Positions 1 to 8,286 of a DNA stretch of 46,393 nucleotides are shown here, piece by piece. Every line of letters starts with the position of its first letter. Position 1 is the stretch's first letter. Under the pieces are notes generated by a model, which searched no databases, had not been told where the DNA came from, and saw only the letters and a list, made by a program, of their open reading frames with translations. The translations under genes were made by a program, and so were the position numbers. This stretch comes from CAYQAJ01 sp964415245 (lineage in GTDB: Bacteria > Planctomycetota > Planctomycetia > Pirellulales > Pirellulaceae), in assembly GCA_964415245.1 (NCBI GenBank), contig CAYQAJ010000007.1, forward strand, positions 1-46,393. Direction: 5' to 3'.

Positions 1-167
1 ACGTTGCAGCTTTGCTTCTTGGCCAGCTTTTTGAACTCGGCGTCGCTGTTCTTGTCGACCCACTTGGCATCGAATTCCTTCTTGAACTGCGGCAGAGCCC
101 AAACATTGGGGACAATGAAAGAAAGCGCACAAGCGGCGCCGACGACCAGGAGAAACACCTTCTTCAT
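1..167 (-). CDS. Small secreted protein, probable c-type cytochrome (partial)
   Basis: Only the first 55 codons are inside the window; the gene runs off the left edge. The start is ATG at 167, with a clear CGGAGG ribosome binding site seven bases upstream. The N-terminus is a typical signal peptide (MKK, then a hydrophobic run ending near VWA), so the product is exported. A lysine-rich segment follows, ending in SCN at the edge. That looks like the start of a CxxCH haem motif, as in short planctomycetal cytochrome-like proteins, but the second Cys and the His cannot be seen. The haem assignment is therefore an inference. Confidence 0.55.
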   Translation of the reverse strand, partial: MKKVFLLVVGAACALSFIVPNVWALPQFKKEFDAKWVDKNSDAEFKKLAKKQSCN

Positions 168-540
168 GCCAAGACCTCCGATGGGAAGGATATGCCGCAA
201 GCGGCCTGTCGGTGGGACGGGCTGCCGGCCGTGCAACGATACCGAACCGTCGCGGTGGGACGGTCGGCCGAAGCCCTGAACCATCCAGTAAAATGTTACA
301 CGGGGAATCTGTCAAGCAAACCACGGCGAACGCGGCGCCGGTGAGGGGCCGAAGCGCAAGGGAGAGAGGCGGTTAGGCCCCTCGCTCGTGCCAAGTGCTC
401 GAATGCGTGGTTGGGAGGACTCGTTTTCGCTCCGAGGTTCGTGGCCGACGCCCGTATGTGCACGCAGCGCCCGCATGTGCGCAATCGCCTTCGGGGGCAT
501 CGCGCGCCCCTCGTTCACTCGCATGGCCAGCGAATTGGAT
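168..540. other. Intergenic region, no gene recognised
   Basis: About 370 GC-rich bases lie between the start of the small secreted protein and the 3' end of the peptide transporter gene. It must hold the promoter of the leftward small gene, but I see no convincing -35/-10 pair, terminator or structured RNA. Open frames crossing it on the plus strand are antisense to the transporter. Confidence 0.5.
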
Positions 541-2421
541 CTACGTGCCGTCTTGAATGTAGCTGCGGCCCCGGTAGCGGCGGGCCACCATGGTGAAAAT
601 CACCGCGGCAACGGCAAGCACCGCGCCAAAGAACCAATAATAAGCGGGCCCCTCGAGACTGCTCGAACCATCGGGCTTCTGGATGAACAGGTTCACCAGC
701 GCCGTGAAAAGGTTGCCGGCCGCGACCGTCAGCAGCCACAGCGACATGATGAACGACTTCATTTTGCGCGGCGCCTGCGTGTACGAGAACTCCAGCCCCG
801 TGATCGAGATCATGATCTCGGCGGCCGTCAGCAGCACATACGCCAGCACCTGCCAGCCGATGTTGGGTTGGTAGCCGGTGGCCGCCACGTTAGGCCAGAC
901 GCGCTGCGCGAGGGGATGGGCATCGGCGGGGAGGGGCTCGGGGGAATCGACTTGGGCCTCGCCCAGGCAGACGAACGGCCCACCCCAGTTCGAGTGGACG
1001 CGCAGAATCACGTACTCGTAGCGCCCCGAGTCAAATTTCAGCACATGCGCGCTTCCGTCGCGCGGCAGCTCGATTCGGCCCAGGCTTTGCCACGGTTCGA
1101 GGCGGGAATTGCCCGCCAGCACTTCCACCTCGCGTGCCCGGCAACTTTCGCCCGTTGCGGCGAGTTCGGCTTCAGGGTAGCCCTTCTCGCGGAGAAACTC
1201 GTTCAGATCGACATTCGCGTCGAGGCGGACGGTGGCGATGTTCCACGGCCGGCGCTCGCGCAGTCGGATGACGATGTCTTGAGGGGCCGGCGAGCCGCCA
1301 TGGGATGCATCGAGCTTCTGGGACACCCAGCCGGTGCCGTCGCGGCCGTCGAGCAGGTTGTTCGCGGGCAGGCGGTTTGTGTCTCCCTCGCTGGTCACGA
1401 TTACGACCTGGCCGCCGGTAATCTGCGTGTCGATCAGGCCGGGAATCATCCACGCGGCCAGCGCCACGAAGAGCCCGATCGCCACTTTGCGCAGGGGCGT
1501 CAGCGGGAAGAAGCGGCCGATGACGGGGTAGACGACGTAGGCGAAGAGCGGAATCATCAGCAGGATCATCAGCGGATTGAACACCTGCACCTGCGCGGGA
1601 AGCCACTCGACGCCCGCAAAGTGCAGGTCCATCCGCTTGGCCTGCACGACCCAGGCCGATGCCGTTTGGTCGAACACGCTCCAAAACACGGCGATCAGCA
1701 GGTAGATGGGCAACAGATTGCGCAGCGCCGAGAGGCCGTCGCCGCTGAAGGCCTCGCGCACCGCGTGGGCGCCCCCCGGCGGCACGTGCACGAATCGGCG
1801 CCGTCCCAACCAAAAGACGATCGTCGCCAGCAGCATGAACACGCCGGGAACGCCGAACGCCCAATGCGGACCGAATTTCGAGCTATCCAACAGATAGGGC
1901 GTCAGCGCGGTCGATAGCATCGCCCCCAGGTTGATCGAAAAATAGAACCACGCGAACACCGTGGTGATGCGGTTGTAATTCATGGCGCCGAATTGGTCGC
2001 CGACATGCGCCGATACGCAAGGCTTGATGCCGCCGGCGCCCATGGCGATGAGCGTAAGCCCCACCGCCAGGCCGAGGCGCGTGTGATCGATGGCCAGCGC
2101 CAAGTGGCCCAGGCAGTACACGAGCGACAGCCAGATGATCGTGCGGTATTTGCCCAGTACGGCGTCGGAGAGGATGGCCCCCAGAAACGGGAACGAATAC
2201 GCCGCGGTGACGAACAGGTGCATCCAGAATTTGGCCTGCTCGTCGCTCATCACGGCGCGGCTCCCGTCGCGGGACAGGAGCGACTCGGTCATGAAGACGA
2301 CGAGGATCGCCTTCATGCCGTAGAAGCTGAATCGCTCGGCCGCCTCGTTACCGATGATGAAGGGAATGCCCGGCGGCATTCGCGTCGACAGTTCGGGGGC
2401 CGTGCGGTACTTGCTCGCCAT
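541..2421 (-). CDS. POT-family peptide transporter with inserted discoidin-like domain
   Basis: A proton-coupled oligopeptide transporter (POT/PTR2, major facilitator fold) that would import di- and tripeptides across the inner membrane. The proton-coupling ExxER signature is at residues 26-30 (NEAAERFSFYG), followed by hydrophobic helices. The protein has 626 residues, against about 450-500 for usual bacterial members. The excess is a hydrophilic block at about residues 332-519 between two membrane segments. It contains NLLDGRDGTGWVS and later GRYEYVILRVHSNWGG, which resemble a galactose-binding/discoidin (F5/8 type C) beta-sandwich. The last three or so helices follow it. The start is ATG at 2421; no strong ribosome binding site is visible. 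The transporter family is secure; the fold of the insert is a pattern-based guess. Confidence 0.88.
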   Translation of the reverse strand: MASKYRTAPELSTRMPPGIPFIIGNEAAERFSFYGMKAILVVFMTESLLSRDGSRAVMSDEQAKFWMHLFVTAAYSFPFLGAILSDAVLGKYRTIIWLSLVYCLGHLALAIDHTRLGLAVGLTLIAMGAGGIKPCVSAHVGDQFGAMNYNRITTVFAWFYFSINLGAMLSTALTPYLLDSSKFGPHWAFGVPGVFMLLATIVFWLGRRRFVHVPPGGAHAVREAFSGDGLSALRNLLPIYLLIAVFWSVFDQTASAWVVQAKRMDLHFAGVEWLPAQVQVFNPLMILLMIPLFAYVVYPVIGRFFPLTPLRKVAIGLFVALAAWMIPGLIDTQITGGQVVIVTSEGDTNRLPANNLLDGRDGTGWVSQKLDASHGGSPAPQDIVIRLRERRPWNIATVRLDANVDLNEFLREKGYPEAELAATGESCRAREVEVLAGNSRLEPWQSLGRIELPRDGSAHVLKFDSGRYEYVILRVHSNWGGPFVCLGEAQVDSPEPLPADAHPLAQRVWPNVAATGYQPNIGWQVLAYVLLTAAEIMISITGLEFSYTQAPRKMKSFIMSLWLLTVAAGNLFTALVNLFIQKPDGSSSLEGPAYYWFFGAVLAVAAVIFTMVARRYRGRSYIQDGT

Positions 2422-2516
2422 GCAAGAGAAGCCCGGTTAAGCGAGAGATGTTGGTGGGAAGGAATCGCCGTCGGTAAGCGCGTGCCGCCGATGGCGACGG
2501 CCAGGCGTGCTGCGGC

Positions 2517-3812
2517 TCAGGGGCGCGGCGGGACCGCGGCGGCGTCGAGATCGTGGGCAGTGTCGGGAGCGATTTCCATGCGCACCTCCATCCGCACTTC
2601 GACCGCCGAGGAAGCGGCCGATGGGGGAACATCGGTGGGGCGCACGGGGGCGGCGCTACCGCCGATCACCGGCGCGGCCCGATCGACGCTGTTGGGCGCG
2701 GGCCGATCGACGCGCTCGGAAATGGCGCGGTCTGCGCTGTCGGGAGCGGCGCGATCCCCACTCGCCGGGGCGGAGCTAGCACCGGTCGACGGCGCCGAGC
2801 CATCGGCGCCTTTCGGGGCCGTACGATCCTTGCTCGTCGTCGCCGGCTCCGCGGACTCCGGCGCGTCGGGCAACAGTGCCGCGTCGAAGCCGGCTTTGCC
2901 GTGCCCTTCGGCCGAATGGAGCGCGGGGTTGCTGGGATGATCGAGCAACAGGTAGTCGGCCTTATTGCGCAGGTGCAGCGACCGATCCTCCCCACCAGGC
3001 CGCGGATTCCACAGCACCATCCGCGACCTGAGGAACTGCTCGGGAGTCCATTTGTCGTCGCGCGATTCGCGACCGTATTCCATCGCCGCCAACGAGGGGT
3101 CGCTCGGCACGGCCCGCCACACAATGTTCATATCGGGATAGAAGTTCCCTTCCCCTCGGAGCTTGAACGGCTCTTTCATGTCGCCGCCGGCCAGGCCCAC
3201 GTGCTCGATCAGCGGCGCCGATGTCCCGGTAACGAAAATGCAGTCGCTGCAGTCGACGTCGAGATAGAGAAGATACGCCGCGGACGGACGGCCCTCCATG
3301 CGGCACAAGCCCTGGCCCATTTGGGCCGTCACATGCTGCAAGTCAACCTCGATCATGCTCTCCTGTAAACTCGTCGCGGCGCCGCCGGCTTCGATCATCC
3401 ACTCGCTCGACACGAACAGCCCCTGCGACCAGGTGAGCCGAAACGGGCAAACCTGCGCGGCACGGATCAGCGCCGCACGGCCCCGCACGACCGTCTGCAC
3501 CATCGAAATCGCCGGTGGACTCGACAGCATCGGTACGCCGCCGACCTCCATCTGCGGACTCGGGCTCTGCACCTCGAAGAAGGCAACGCGGTCTTGCAAC
3601 GAGGCTCCGAACGTATCGACGTTTTCGATCGTCAAGGTGCAGCTCCGCAGCTCCACCATCCTGGTTTGATCGAGCTGGAACAGGGCCCAGCCATCGGCAG
3701 GTTCCCACGGCAGGCGCATCCACAGGTGAATCCCTTCCAGCGTCAGGTTGCCGCCCGCCACGCGAATCATCTCCCGGTTGGCGGTAACGGCGTGCTCGTC
3801 GGGCGAGAACAC
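2517..3812 (-). CDS. Beta-helix-like C-terminal part of the upstream kinase, cut off by a TAA
   Basis: This frame is the direct in-frame continuation of the kinase upstream: it is open from 3995 down to 2517, and only the TAA at 3996-3998 separates the two. The first possible start after the stop is GTG at 3812. The translated sequence before it (IELRTDGPLYESPLDL, then IRAAPGYSPLVVF) is clearly protein-like and resembles the right-handed beta-helix domains that follow the membrane segment of some planctomycetal Ser/Thr kinases. The middle has parallel-beta-helix character with repeated short hydrophobic strands. The last 120 residues are a low-complexity Ala/Pro/Ser/Asp tail. It may be a separately translated fragment, a decayed gene half, or the product of a sequence error. 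It has no signal peptide of its own, so it probably makes no sense alone. Confidence 0.6.
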   Translation of the reverse strand: MFSPDEHAVTANREMIRVAGGNLTLEGIHLWMRLPWEPADGWALFQLDQTRMVELRSCTLTIENVDTFGASLQDRVAFFEVQSPSPQMEVGGVPMLSSPPAISMVQTVVRGRAALIRAAQVCPFRLTWSQGLFVSSEWMIEAGGAATSLQESMIEVDLQHVTAQMGQGLCRMEGRPSAAYLLYLDVDCSDCIFVTGTSAPLIEHVGLAGGDMKEPFKLRGEGNFYPDMNIVWRAVPSDPSLAAMEYGRESRDDKWTPEQFLRSRMVLWNPRPGGEDRSLHLRNKADYLLLDHPSNPALHSAEGHGKAGFDAALLPDAPESAEPATTSKDRTAPKGADGSAPSTGASSAPASGDRAAPDSADRAISERVDRPAPNSVDRAAPVIGGSAAPVRPTDVPPSAASSAVEVRMEVRMEIAPDTAHDLDAAAVPPRP

Positions 3813-3995
3813 GACGAGGGGGCTGTACCCCGGCGCGGCACGGATCGCGAGATCGTCGACGGCCAGATCGAGAGGCGATTCGTACAGCGGTCCGTCGGTG
3901 CGCAGCTCGATGGTGTCAAGGCCCGGGGTTTCCTTGATCAGGTTGATGGCCGCGGCGAGCGAATCGACGAGCGCTTCGTCGGCCCGGACGTTCGG

Positions 3996-5774
3996 TTAGT
4001 CCGGCCCGACCACAACCAGCCGCGGCGCCGCGGGAACCGGAGTAACGGCACCACCGTTGGCGTCGGCATCCACGTCACTCGGTGGAATGCCGATGGCACC
4101 GGCAAAGTCGACGGCCGCCAGGCGAACCATCGCCGGGCCGGGTTGCGCTGCGCTGGAATCGACCGATGCCGCGCCTTCGATCGTCGCCAGACCAATCCCG
4201 CCGCTGGGCGGCGCCTCTCTCGTCGGCGAACCAACCAAGAGCGCTGTCTCCGTCGCATTGCGGCTGGCAACACCTTCGCTGCCGCTTGCGTCCCTACCCC
4301 CGGTGCCGACGACCGGCTGCGAAGTACCTTGCCCAGTCGAATTTCCCGCGGAATTCGATCCCGCCGTCGCCGTCGACGCCGTATCGTTGATCGCCGAGCC
4401 CGTGGTTCCCTGCGATGCCCCGTCCGTTGACGTGGCCGGCGGAGAGGGCGGAACGACGGGAGTTCCTTGCGCCGCCGAATCTCTCGGTAGTACGGGGCGC
4501 GGGATGGCGCCGATCTGCGTGTCCCGAAGCCCCAGCCCCCAATCGACCAGGAACACCGTCGCGACGAGCGCCACAAAAGCGAGTACCGAAGCCGCGGCCG
4601 GCAGGTGATGCTCCCACGTCCAAAACCGCGACGGAGCCGGGGCAATCCACACGGTGCCGCCGCGACCCGCGGTGCGCAGTCCCAACCGGTCGGCCGCCAG
4701 AAGCAGCTCGCCGATCAGCTCGCTCGGCTCCTGGTACCGCATCTTGGGCTGCTTGGACAGCAGCTTGTTCAGAATCGCCAGAATCTCCTCGGGCAGGTCC
4801 GCGCGATACAGCCTGGGATCGGGCGGCTCGTCGCTGCTGTGCCGGAGCAGCTTTTGCAGCACCGTGCCCTCGGGGAACGGCGGCCGCGCCGTAAGCATGA
4901 AGTAAAACGTGCAGCCCAGCGAATACAGGTCGCTGCGCACGTCGGCGTTGCGCGGGTCGAGGGCTTGTTCGGGCGAGATATAGTCGAACGTACCCAACGT
5001 CACGCCGCTGGCCGTCAGGTCGCCCGAGGGTGATTCCACCTGATGCAGCCGGGCCAGCCCCATGTCGACAAGCTTGGCCTTGCCGTCTGGGAGCACCAGC
5101 ACGTTGGATGGCTTAATGTCGCGATGCACCACCTCGCGGCGGAAAGCGTGTTCGAGCGCTTCGGCCATCTGCAGGCAGTAGCTGACCGACTCGTCGAGCG
5201 ACAGGGGTCCCTTTTGCTCGACGAGATCGCGAACGTTGATCCCCTCGATAAACTCGAAGACAATGTAGTTCCATCCGCGATCCTGCCCCACGTAATACAC
5301 GCGGGCGATGTTCGGATGGTCGAGCCGCGCGGCGCTTTGCGCTTCATTCTTGAACCGACGCAGCGACTCCTCGTCGGTCTGGTCGCGCGACAGCACCTTC
5401 ACGGCCACCACGCGATCGAGCTGGGTATCGAGAGCGCGGAACACGGCGCCCATTCCGCCGCCGCCGACGAACTCCCGCAGCTCGAAATGATCCAGCCGTT
5501 GCCCCTGCAGCGCCATGCCCATTTCCAACGGGCTGGCGGAGGAGGGGTTGGAGCTCTGCCCTTCGACCGGGCGAGTTGAGATGACCGTCTTCGCCTGATC
5601 GATCAGCGAAGGGAAGGGGGGTTCGGTGCTGCCGGAAGCGGGCAACGGACGTTCGACCGACGGCGGCGTCACGTCCGGGAGCGCTGCCACGTCGGGCGAG
5701 CGATCGGCGGGCGCCGCACCGCCAGCGGAACCACCCGCGGGATTCGTCGAATGCGTGGATTGCGACTGGGCCAT
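3996..5774 (-). CDS. Transmembrane Ser/Thr protein kinase (PknB type), apparently truncated
   Basis: A eukaryotic-type protein kinase of 592 residues. A disordered N-terminus of about 90 residues precedes the catalytic domain at about 95-350. Visible motifs are the glycine loop GGGGMGAVF (104-112), the ATP lysine in VAVKVL (126), the catalytic loop HRDIKPSN (catalytic Asp 219), DMG in place of DFG (237-239), and GTFDYISPEQ. A single membrane helix lies at about 392-410, then a Ser/Thr/Pro/Gly-rich linker that would be periplasmic. The frame ends at TAA 3996-3998, just after RLVVVGPD, while the same frame continues open with beta-helix-like sequence. I chose ATG 5774 over a TTG two codons earlier. 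The kinase domain looks catalytically complete; a sensor-like tail seems to have been lost. Confidence 0.88.
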   Translation of the reverse strand: MAQSQSTHSTNPAGGSAGGAAPADRSPDVAALPDVTPPSVERPLPASGSTEPPFPSLIDQAKTVISTRPVEGQSSNPSSASPLEMGMALQGQRLDHFELREFVGGGGMGAVFRALDTQLDRVVAVKVLSRDQTDEESLRRFKNEAQSAARLDHPNIARVYYVGQDRGWNYIVFEFIEGINVRDLVEQKGPLSLDESVSYCLQMAEALEHAFRREVVHRDIKPSNVLVLPDGKAKLVDMGLARLHQVESPSGDLTASGVTLGTFDYISPEQALDPRNADVRSDLYSLGCTFYFMLTARPPFPEGTVLQKLLRHSSDEPPDPRLYRADLPEEILAILNKLLSKQPKMRYQEPSELIGELLLAADRLGLRTAGRGGTVWIAPAPSRFWTWEHHLPAAASVLAFVALVATVFLVDWGLGLRDTQIGAIPRPVLPRDSAAQGTPVVPPSPPATSTDGASQGTTGSAINDTASTATAGSNSAGNSTGQGTSQPVVGTGGRDASGSEGVASRNATETALLVGSPTREAPPSGGIGLATIEGAASVDSSAAQPGPAMVRLAAVDFAGAIGIPPSDVDADANGGAVTPVPAAPRLVVVGPD

Positions 5775-5794
5775 TGGCAACCGTCCGGCTGAGT

Positions 5795-5919
5795 GCTTAT
5801 CCAGAAATCGTCGGGGACTGGCTCAGTTTTGCGAAGCAGTTGGGGGCTACCCCGCTTACCGAGGTCCGCCGAGCAAAATGTGCCTGTCCCCTTCTCTGGA
5901 CGGTTCTTGGATAAACGCT
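5795..5919. repeat. Imperfect inverted-repeat element (REP/MITE-like)
   Basis: The left end reads TTATCCAGAAATCGTC then GGGGACTGGCTCAGTTTTGC. The right end, on the opposite strand, reads TTATCCAAGAACCGTC, then AGAGAA and GGGGACAGGCACATTTTGC. The two ends are thus imperfect terminal inverted repeats around a core of about 40 bases, just upstream of the kinase start. No transposase is encoded. This is the form expected of a small non-autonomous mobile or REP-type element; its mobility is inference. Confidence 0.6.
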
Positions 5920-6484
5920 TAGCTCAAACGAGGCCGGGCCAGACTCCTAACCAACAGCGCAGCGCCATAGCCTGGCGCCAAAACAAGGGCGTTGCAATAC
6001 TCAATCAGGGCCCTGTGAGGCACCTCCCTGGCCCCTGGATCGGTCGGCCCCAAATAGCACTGCCACCTCCACGCTGGCCACGACGCGGAGAGAAAAGGGA
6101 TAAGCATAGTCCGCAAGGCCGCTTAGCACGCCAAGTCCTTGTCGCGGCGGCCGTTGCATCATGTTACCCAAAATGTGGCGCGTGAGTCAACAAAAACGGC
6201 CCGCCTCAAGCTCCGTTACCCAGCCAAGTTGCAGCGGCTGGCCCTTCCGGAGCGAGCGACAGACGGCCGGCACGACCTGTTGCCGCAATTACTGTCTTGT
6301 CAACACGTTACTTCTTTATGACGCTCGCCGGGAGCAATTCGTTCTCGCCGACCATTCCTTGGGGCTGCGGGGCCCGCCTTAGTACTGTGGCACCCGAGAT
6401 TCTTGTATCCTCCTTGGTGATCGGCTACAGTAATCCTTCCGGTTTGCTGGTTTGTCGGGGCCCACGGTAGAAGGAGATGCCGTC
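5920..6484. other. Intergenic region, no gene recognised
   Basis: More than 500 bases between the repeat element and the zinc-ribbon gene. I found no coding frame with protein-like composition, no tRNA-like cloverleaf and no intrinsic terminator. The last 20 bases carry the ribosome binding site AAGGAG of the next gene. Confidence 0.45.
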
Positions 6485-6715
6485 ATGTCGGGGGCTACCT
6501 ATTACATGCAGGATTGTCCGACGTGCGGTCGGCAGCTTCAGGTCCGCGTTGCGTATCTGGGCCGCACGGTCATGTGCCAGCACTGCCGAGGCAGATTTCT
6601 GGCCGCCGACGGTGCCGACGGTGCGGCGAACGGTTCTTCGTCGGGGCTCGCTCTCCTGCAACGAGCCAACGAGCTGATTGCCACGGCCGACGCCATGAAA
6701 CGTCGGGCGCGTTAG
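6485..6715 (+). CDS. Small zinc-ribbon protein
   Basis: A 76-residue cytosolic protein. ATG 6485 is chosen because AAGGAG lies eight bases upstream and the sequence from it (MSGATYYMQDCPTCGR) begins directly with the zinc ribbon. Two CxxC knuckles are seen, CPTC at residues 11-14 and CQHC about 20 residues later, enough for one zinc. A short Ala/Gly/Ser linker and an amphipathic helix (LLQRANELIATADAMKRR) follow. Small zinc-ribbon proteins of this shape are common in Planctomycetes and have no assigned function. The gene stands alone between two intergenic stretches. Confidence 0.75.
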   Translation: MSGATYYMQDCPTCGRQLQVRVAYLGRTVMCQHCRGRFLAADGADGAANGSSSGLALLQRANELIATADAMKRRAR

Positions 6716-6793
6716 TCGCTTGTCGCTGGCAGAATGCAACGGCTGGACACTTCCGCACGCGGCGCTGCCATTGTTTGCACATCTCCATCGCTG

Positions 6794-6821
6794 CCGCCGG
6801 CACGCCGCTCTTTGCCGGCGG
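6794..6821. terminator. GC-rich hairpin without U tract
   Basis: CCGCCGGCA (6794-6802) pairs perfectly with TGCCGGCGG (6813-6821) across a ten-base loop, between the converging ends of the zinc-ribbon gene and aroA. It lacks the T run of an intrinsic terminator, so a terminator role is only possible. Confidence 0.3.
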
Positions 6822-6966
6822 TTCGCACTACGCCCCGTGAAGTAGTAGTCCGCGCGTGAGGGTTACCTTACGGGCACATTCTTCACGCTCGCCGCGACCT
6901 GGCGATGCGAAAAAACCTCGGCGCTTCGCGGTAGAAGCCCGCTTCGCGGCGTCGCGGACAACGACC

Positions 6967-8286
6967 TCACGATTGCGGTCGCTTGCCAGACGCCGCCAAC
7001 CCCGAGAGGTCTTCAAAGAACCTGGGATACGTCTTCGCGGTGCAGCCCGGGTCGCGGATCACCACCCCCGCCACGCGCAATCCGACGAGCGCCAAGCTCA
7101 TGGCCATGCGGTGGTCGTGGTACGTGTCGATCATCGCCCCGCGCAGCGCACCGGGCGTAATGCGCAGACCGTCCGGCAATTCGTCGACCTTCGCCCCGAG
7201 CTTGCGTAGCTCGCGGGCGAGATCGCCGATGCGATCGGTTTCCTTGTGGCGGATGTGCCCGACGCCGGTGATGGTGGTCGGCCCCTCGGCGAAGAGAGCC
7301 ACCGCGGCAAGTGTTTGCACGGTATCGCTGATGTCCTTCATGTCAACGTCGATGCCGCGGAGAGGCCGGCCTGCGACCGTGATGCCGTCCGCTTCCTCGG
7401 ACACGCCACATCCCATTCGCGCCAGGCAATCGCAAAACGCCACGTCGCCTTGCAGCGAGCCGCGCGCCAGCCCCGCCACGGTTACGCGACCACCGGTAAT
7501 CGCCGCCGCACCCCAGAAGTAGCTGGCGGCCGAAGCGTCGGGCTCGATCGTGTAGTGGCGCGCTCGGTAACGCTGACCGGCTGCAATGTGACAGCGCCGA
7601 TAGTCTTCCCGATCGACTCGCGCGCCGAACGCCGACATCACGCCGAGCGTCATGTCGACGTAAGGCCGCGAAACGAGCGGGCCGTCGATCTGCAGCTCCA
7701 CGTCGCTGGCTGCATAGGGCGCCGCCAACAGCACGGCGCTCAAGAACTGGCTCGATACGTCGCCCTTCATCGCAACGCTGCCACCGGCTAGTCCGCGGGC
7801 ACGCACCAAAACCGGAGGACAGCCGTTGTCCGCTTCGCTGCGAACGTCGGCGCCGATACTGTTCAACGCATCGACAAGATCGCCGATCGGCCGCTCGCGC
7901 ATTCGCTCGACGCCGTCGAGCCGGTAGTGCCCATGTCCCAGCGCTGCCACGGCGGTGAGAAAGCGGATCGTCGTTCCGCTGTTGGCCGTAAAAAGGTCCG
8001 CCTGCGTGGCGGGCAACCGACCGCCGCAGCCGCTCACGTCGATCCGTTCGGTGGCCGCGTCGTGTCGCACGGCCACGCCCAGGCGCGACAGGCCGTCGAT
8101 CATCACCCGCGTGTCATCGCTCTCCAAGGCGCCGTGCAGAATCGACTGGCCCTCGGCCAATGCCGCGCACACCAGCGCCCGATTGGTGATACTCTTGGAG
8201 CCGGGCGGGCGAACCGTGGCATGCACCGGACCGGTGGGCCGGATTTCGATCTCGTCGGGCCGTTCTAGGGAGCTGCGATCTTCCAC
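6967..8286 (-). CDS. aroA: 3-phosphoshikimate 1-carboxyvinyltransferase (EPSP synthase)
   Basis: Transfers enolpyruvate from PEP to shikimate-3-phosphate, the sixth step of the shikimate pathway to aromatic amino acids; cytosolic. Family motifs are clear: PPGSKSITNRAL near the N-terminus, NSGTTIRFL, RMRERPIGDL, EPDASAASYF and C-terminal YHDHRMAMSLAL. The proposed start is GTG 8286, which gives 439 residues (the family is usually about 430-440). It overlaps the last 22 bases of the upstream PQQ-like gene, implying translational coupling. A longer open frame upstream is antisense-type sequence inside that gene and is not used. The match to the family is strong; only the start is uncertain. Confidence 0.95.
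   Translation of the reverse strand: MEDRSSLERPDEIEIRPTGPVHATVRPPGSKSITNRALVCAALAEGQSILHGALESDDTRVMIDGLSRLGVAVRHDAATERIDVSGCGGRLPATQADLFTANSGTTIRFLTAVAALGHGHYRLDGVERMRERPIGDLVDALNSIGADVRSEADNGCPPVLVRARGLAGGSVAMKGDVSSQFLSAVLLAAPYAASDVELQIDGPLVSRPYVDMTLGVMSAFGARVDREDYRRCHIAAGQRYRARHYTIEPDASAASYFWGAAAITGGRVTVAGLARGSLQGDVAFCDCLARMGCGVSEEADGITVAGRPLRGIDVDMKDISDTVQTLAAVALFAEGPTTITGVGHIRHKETDRIGDLARELRKLGAKVDELPDGLRITPGALRGAMIDTYHDHRMAMSLALVGLRVAGVVIRDPGCTAKTYPRFFEDLSGLAASGKRPQS

Noticed and set aside
388..1917. 509-residue open frame on the plus strand
   Set aside because: Antisense to the POT transporter; Arg/His/Gln-rich composition with no domain, an artefact of high GC.
3996..3998. Recoding of the stop in the kinase gene
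   Set aside because: The codon is TAA; neither Sec (TGA) nor Pyl (TAG) recoding applies, so mutation or error is simpler.
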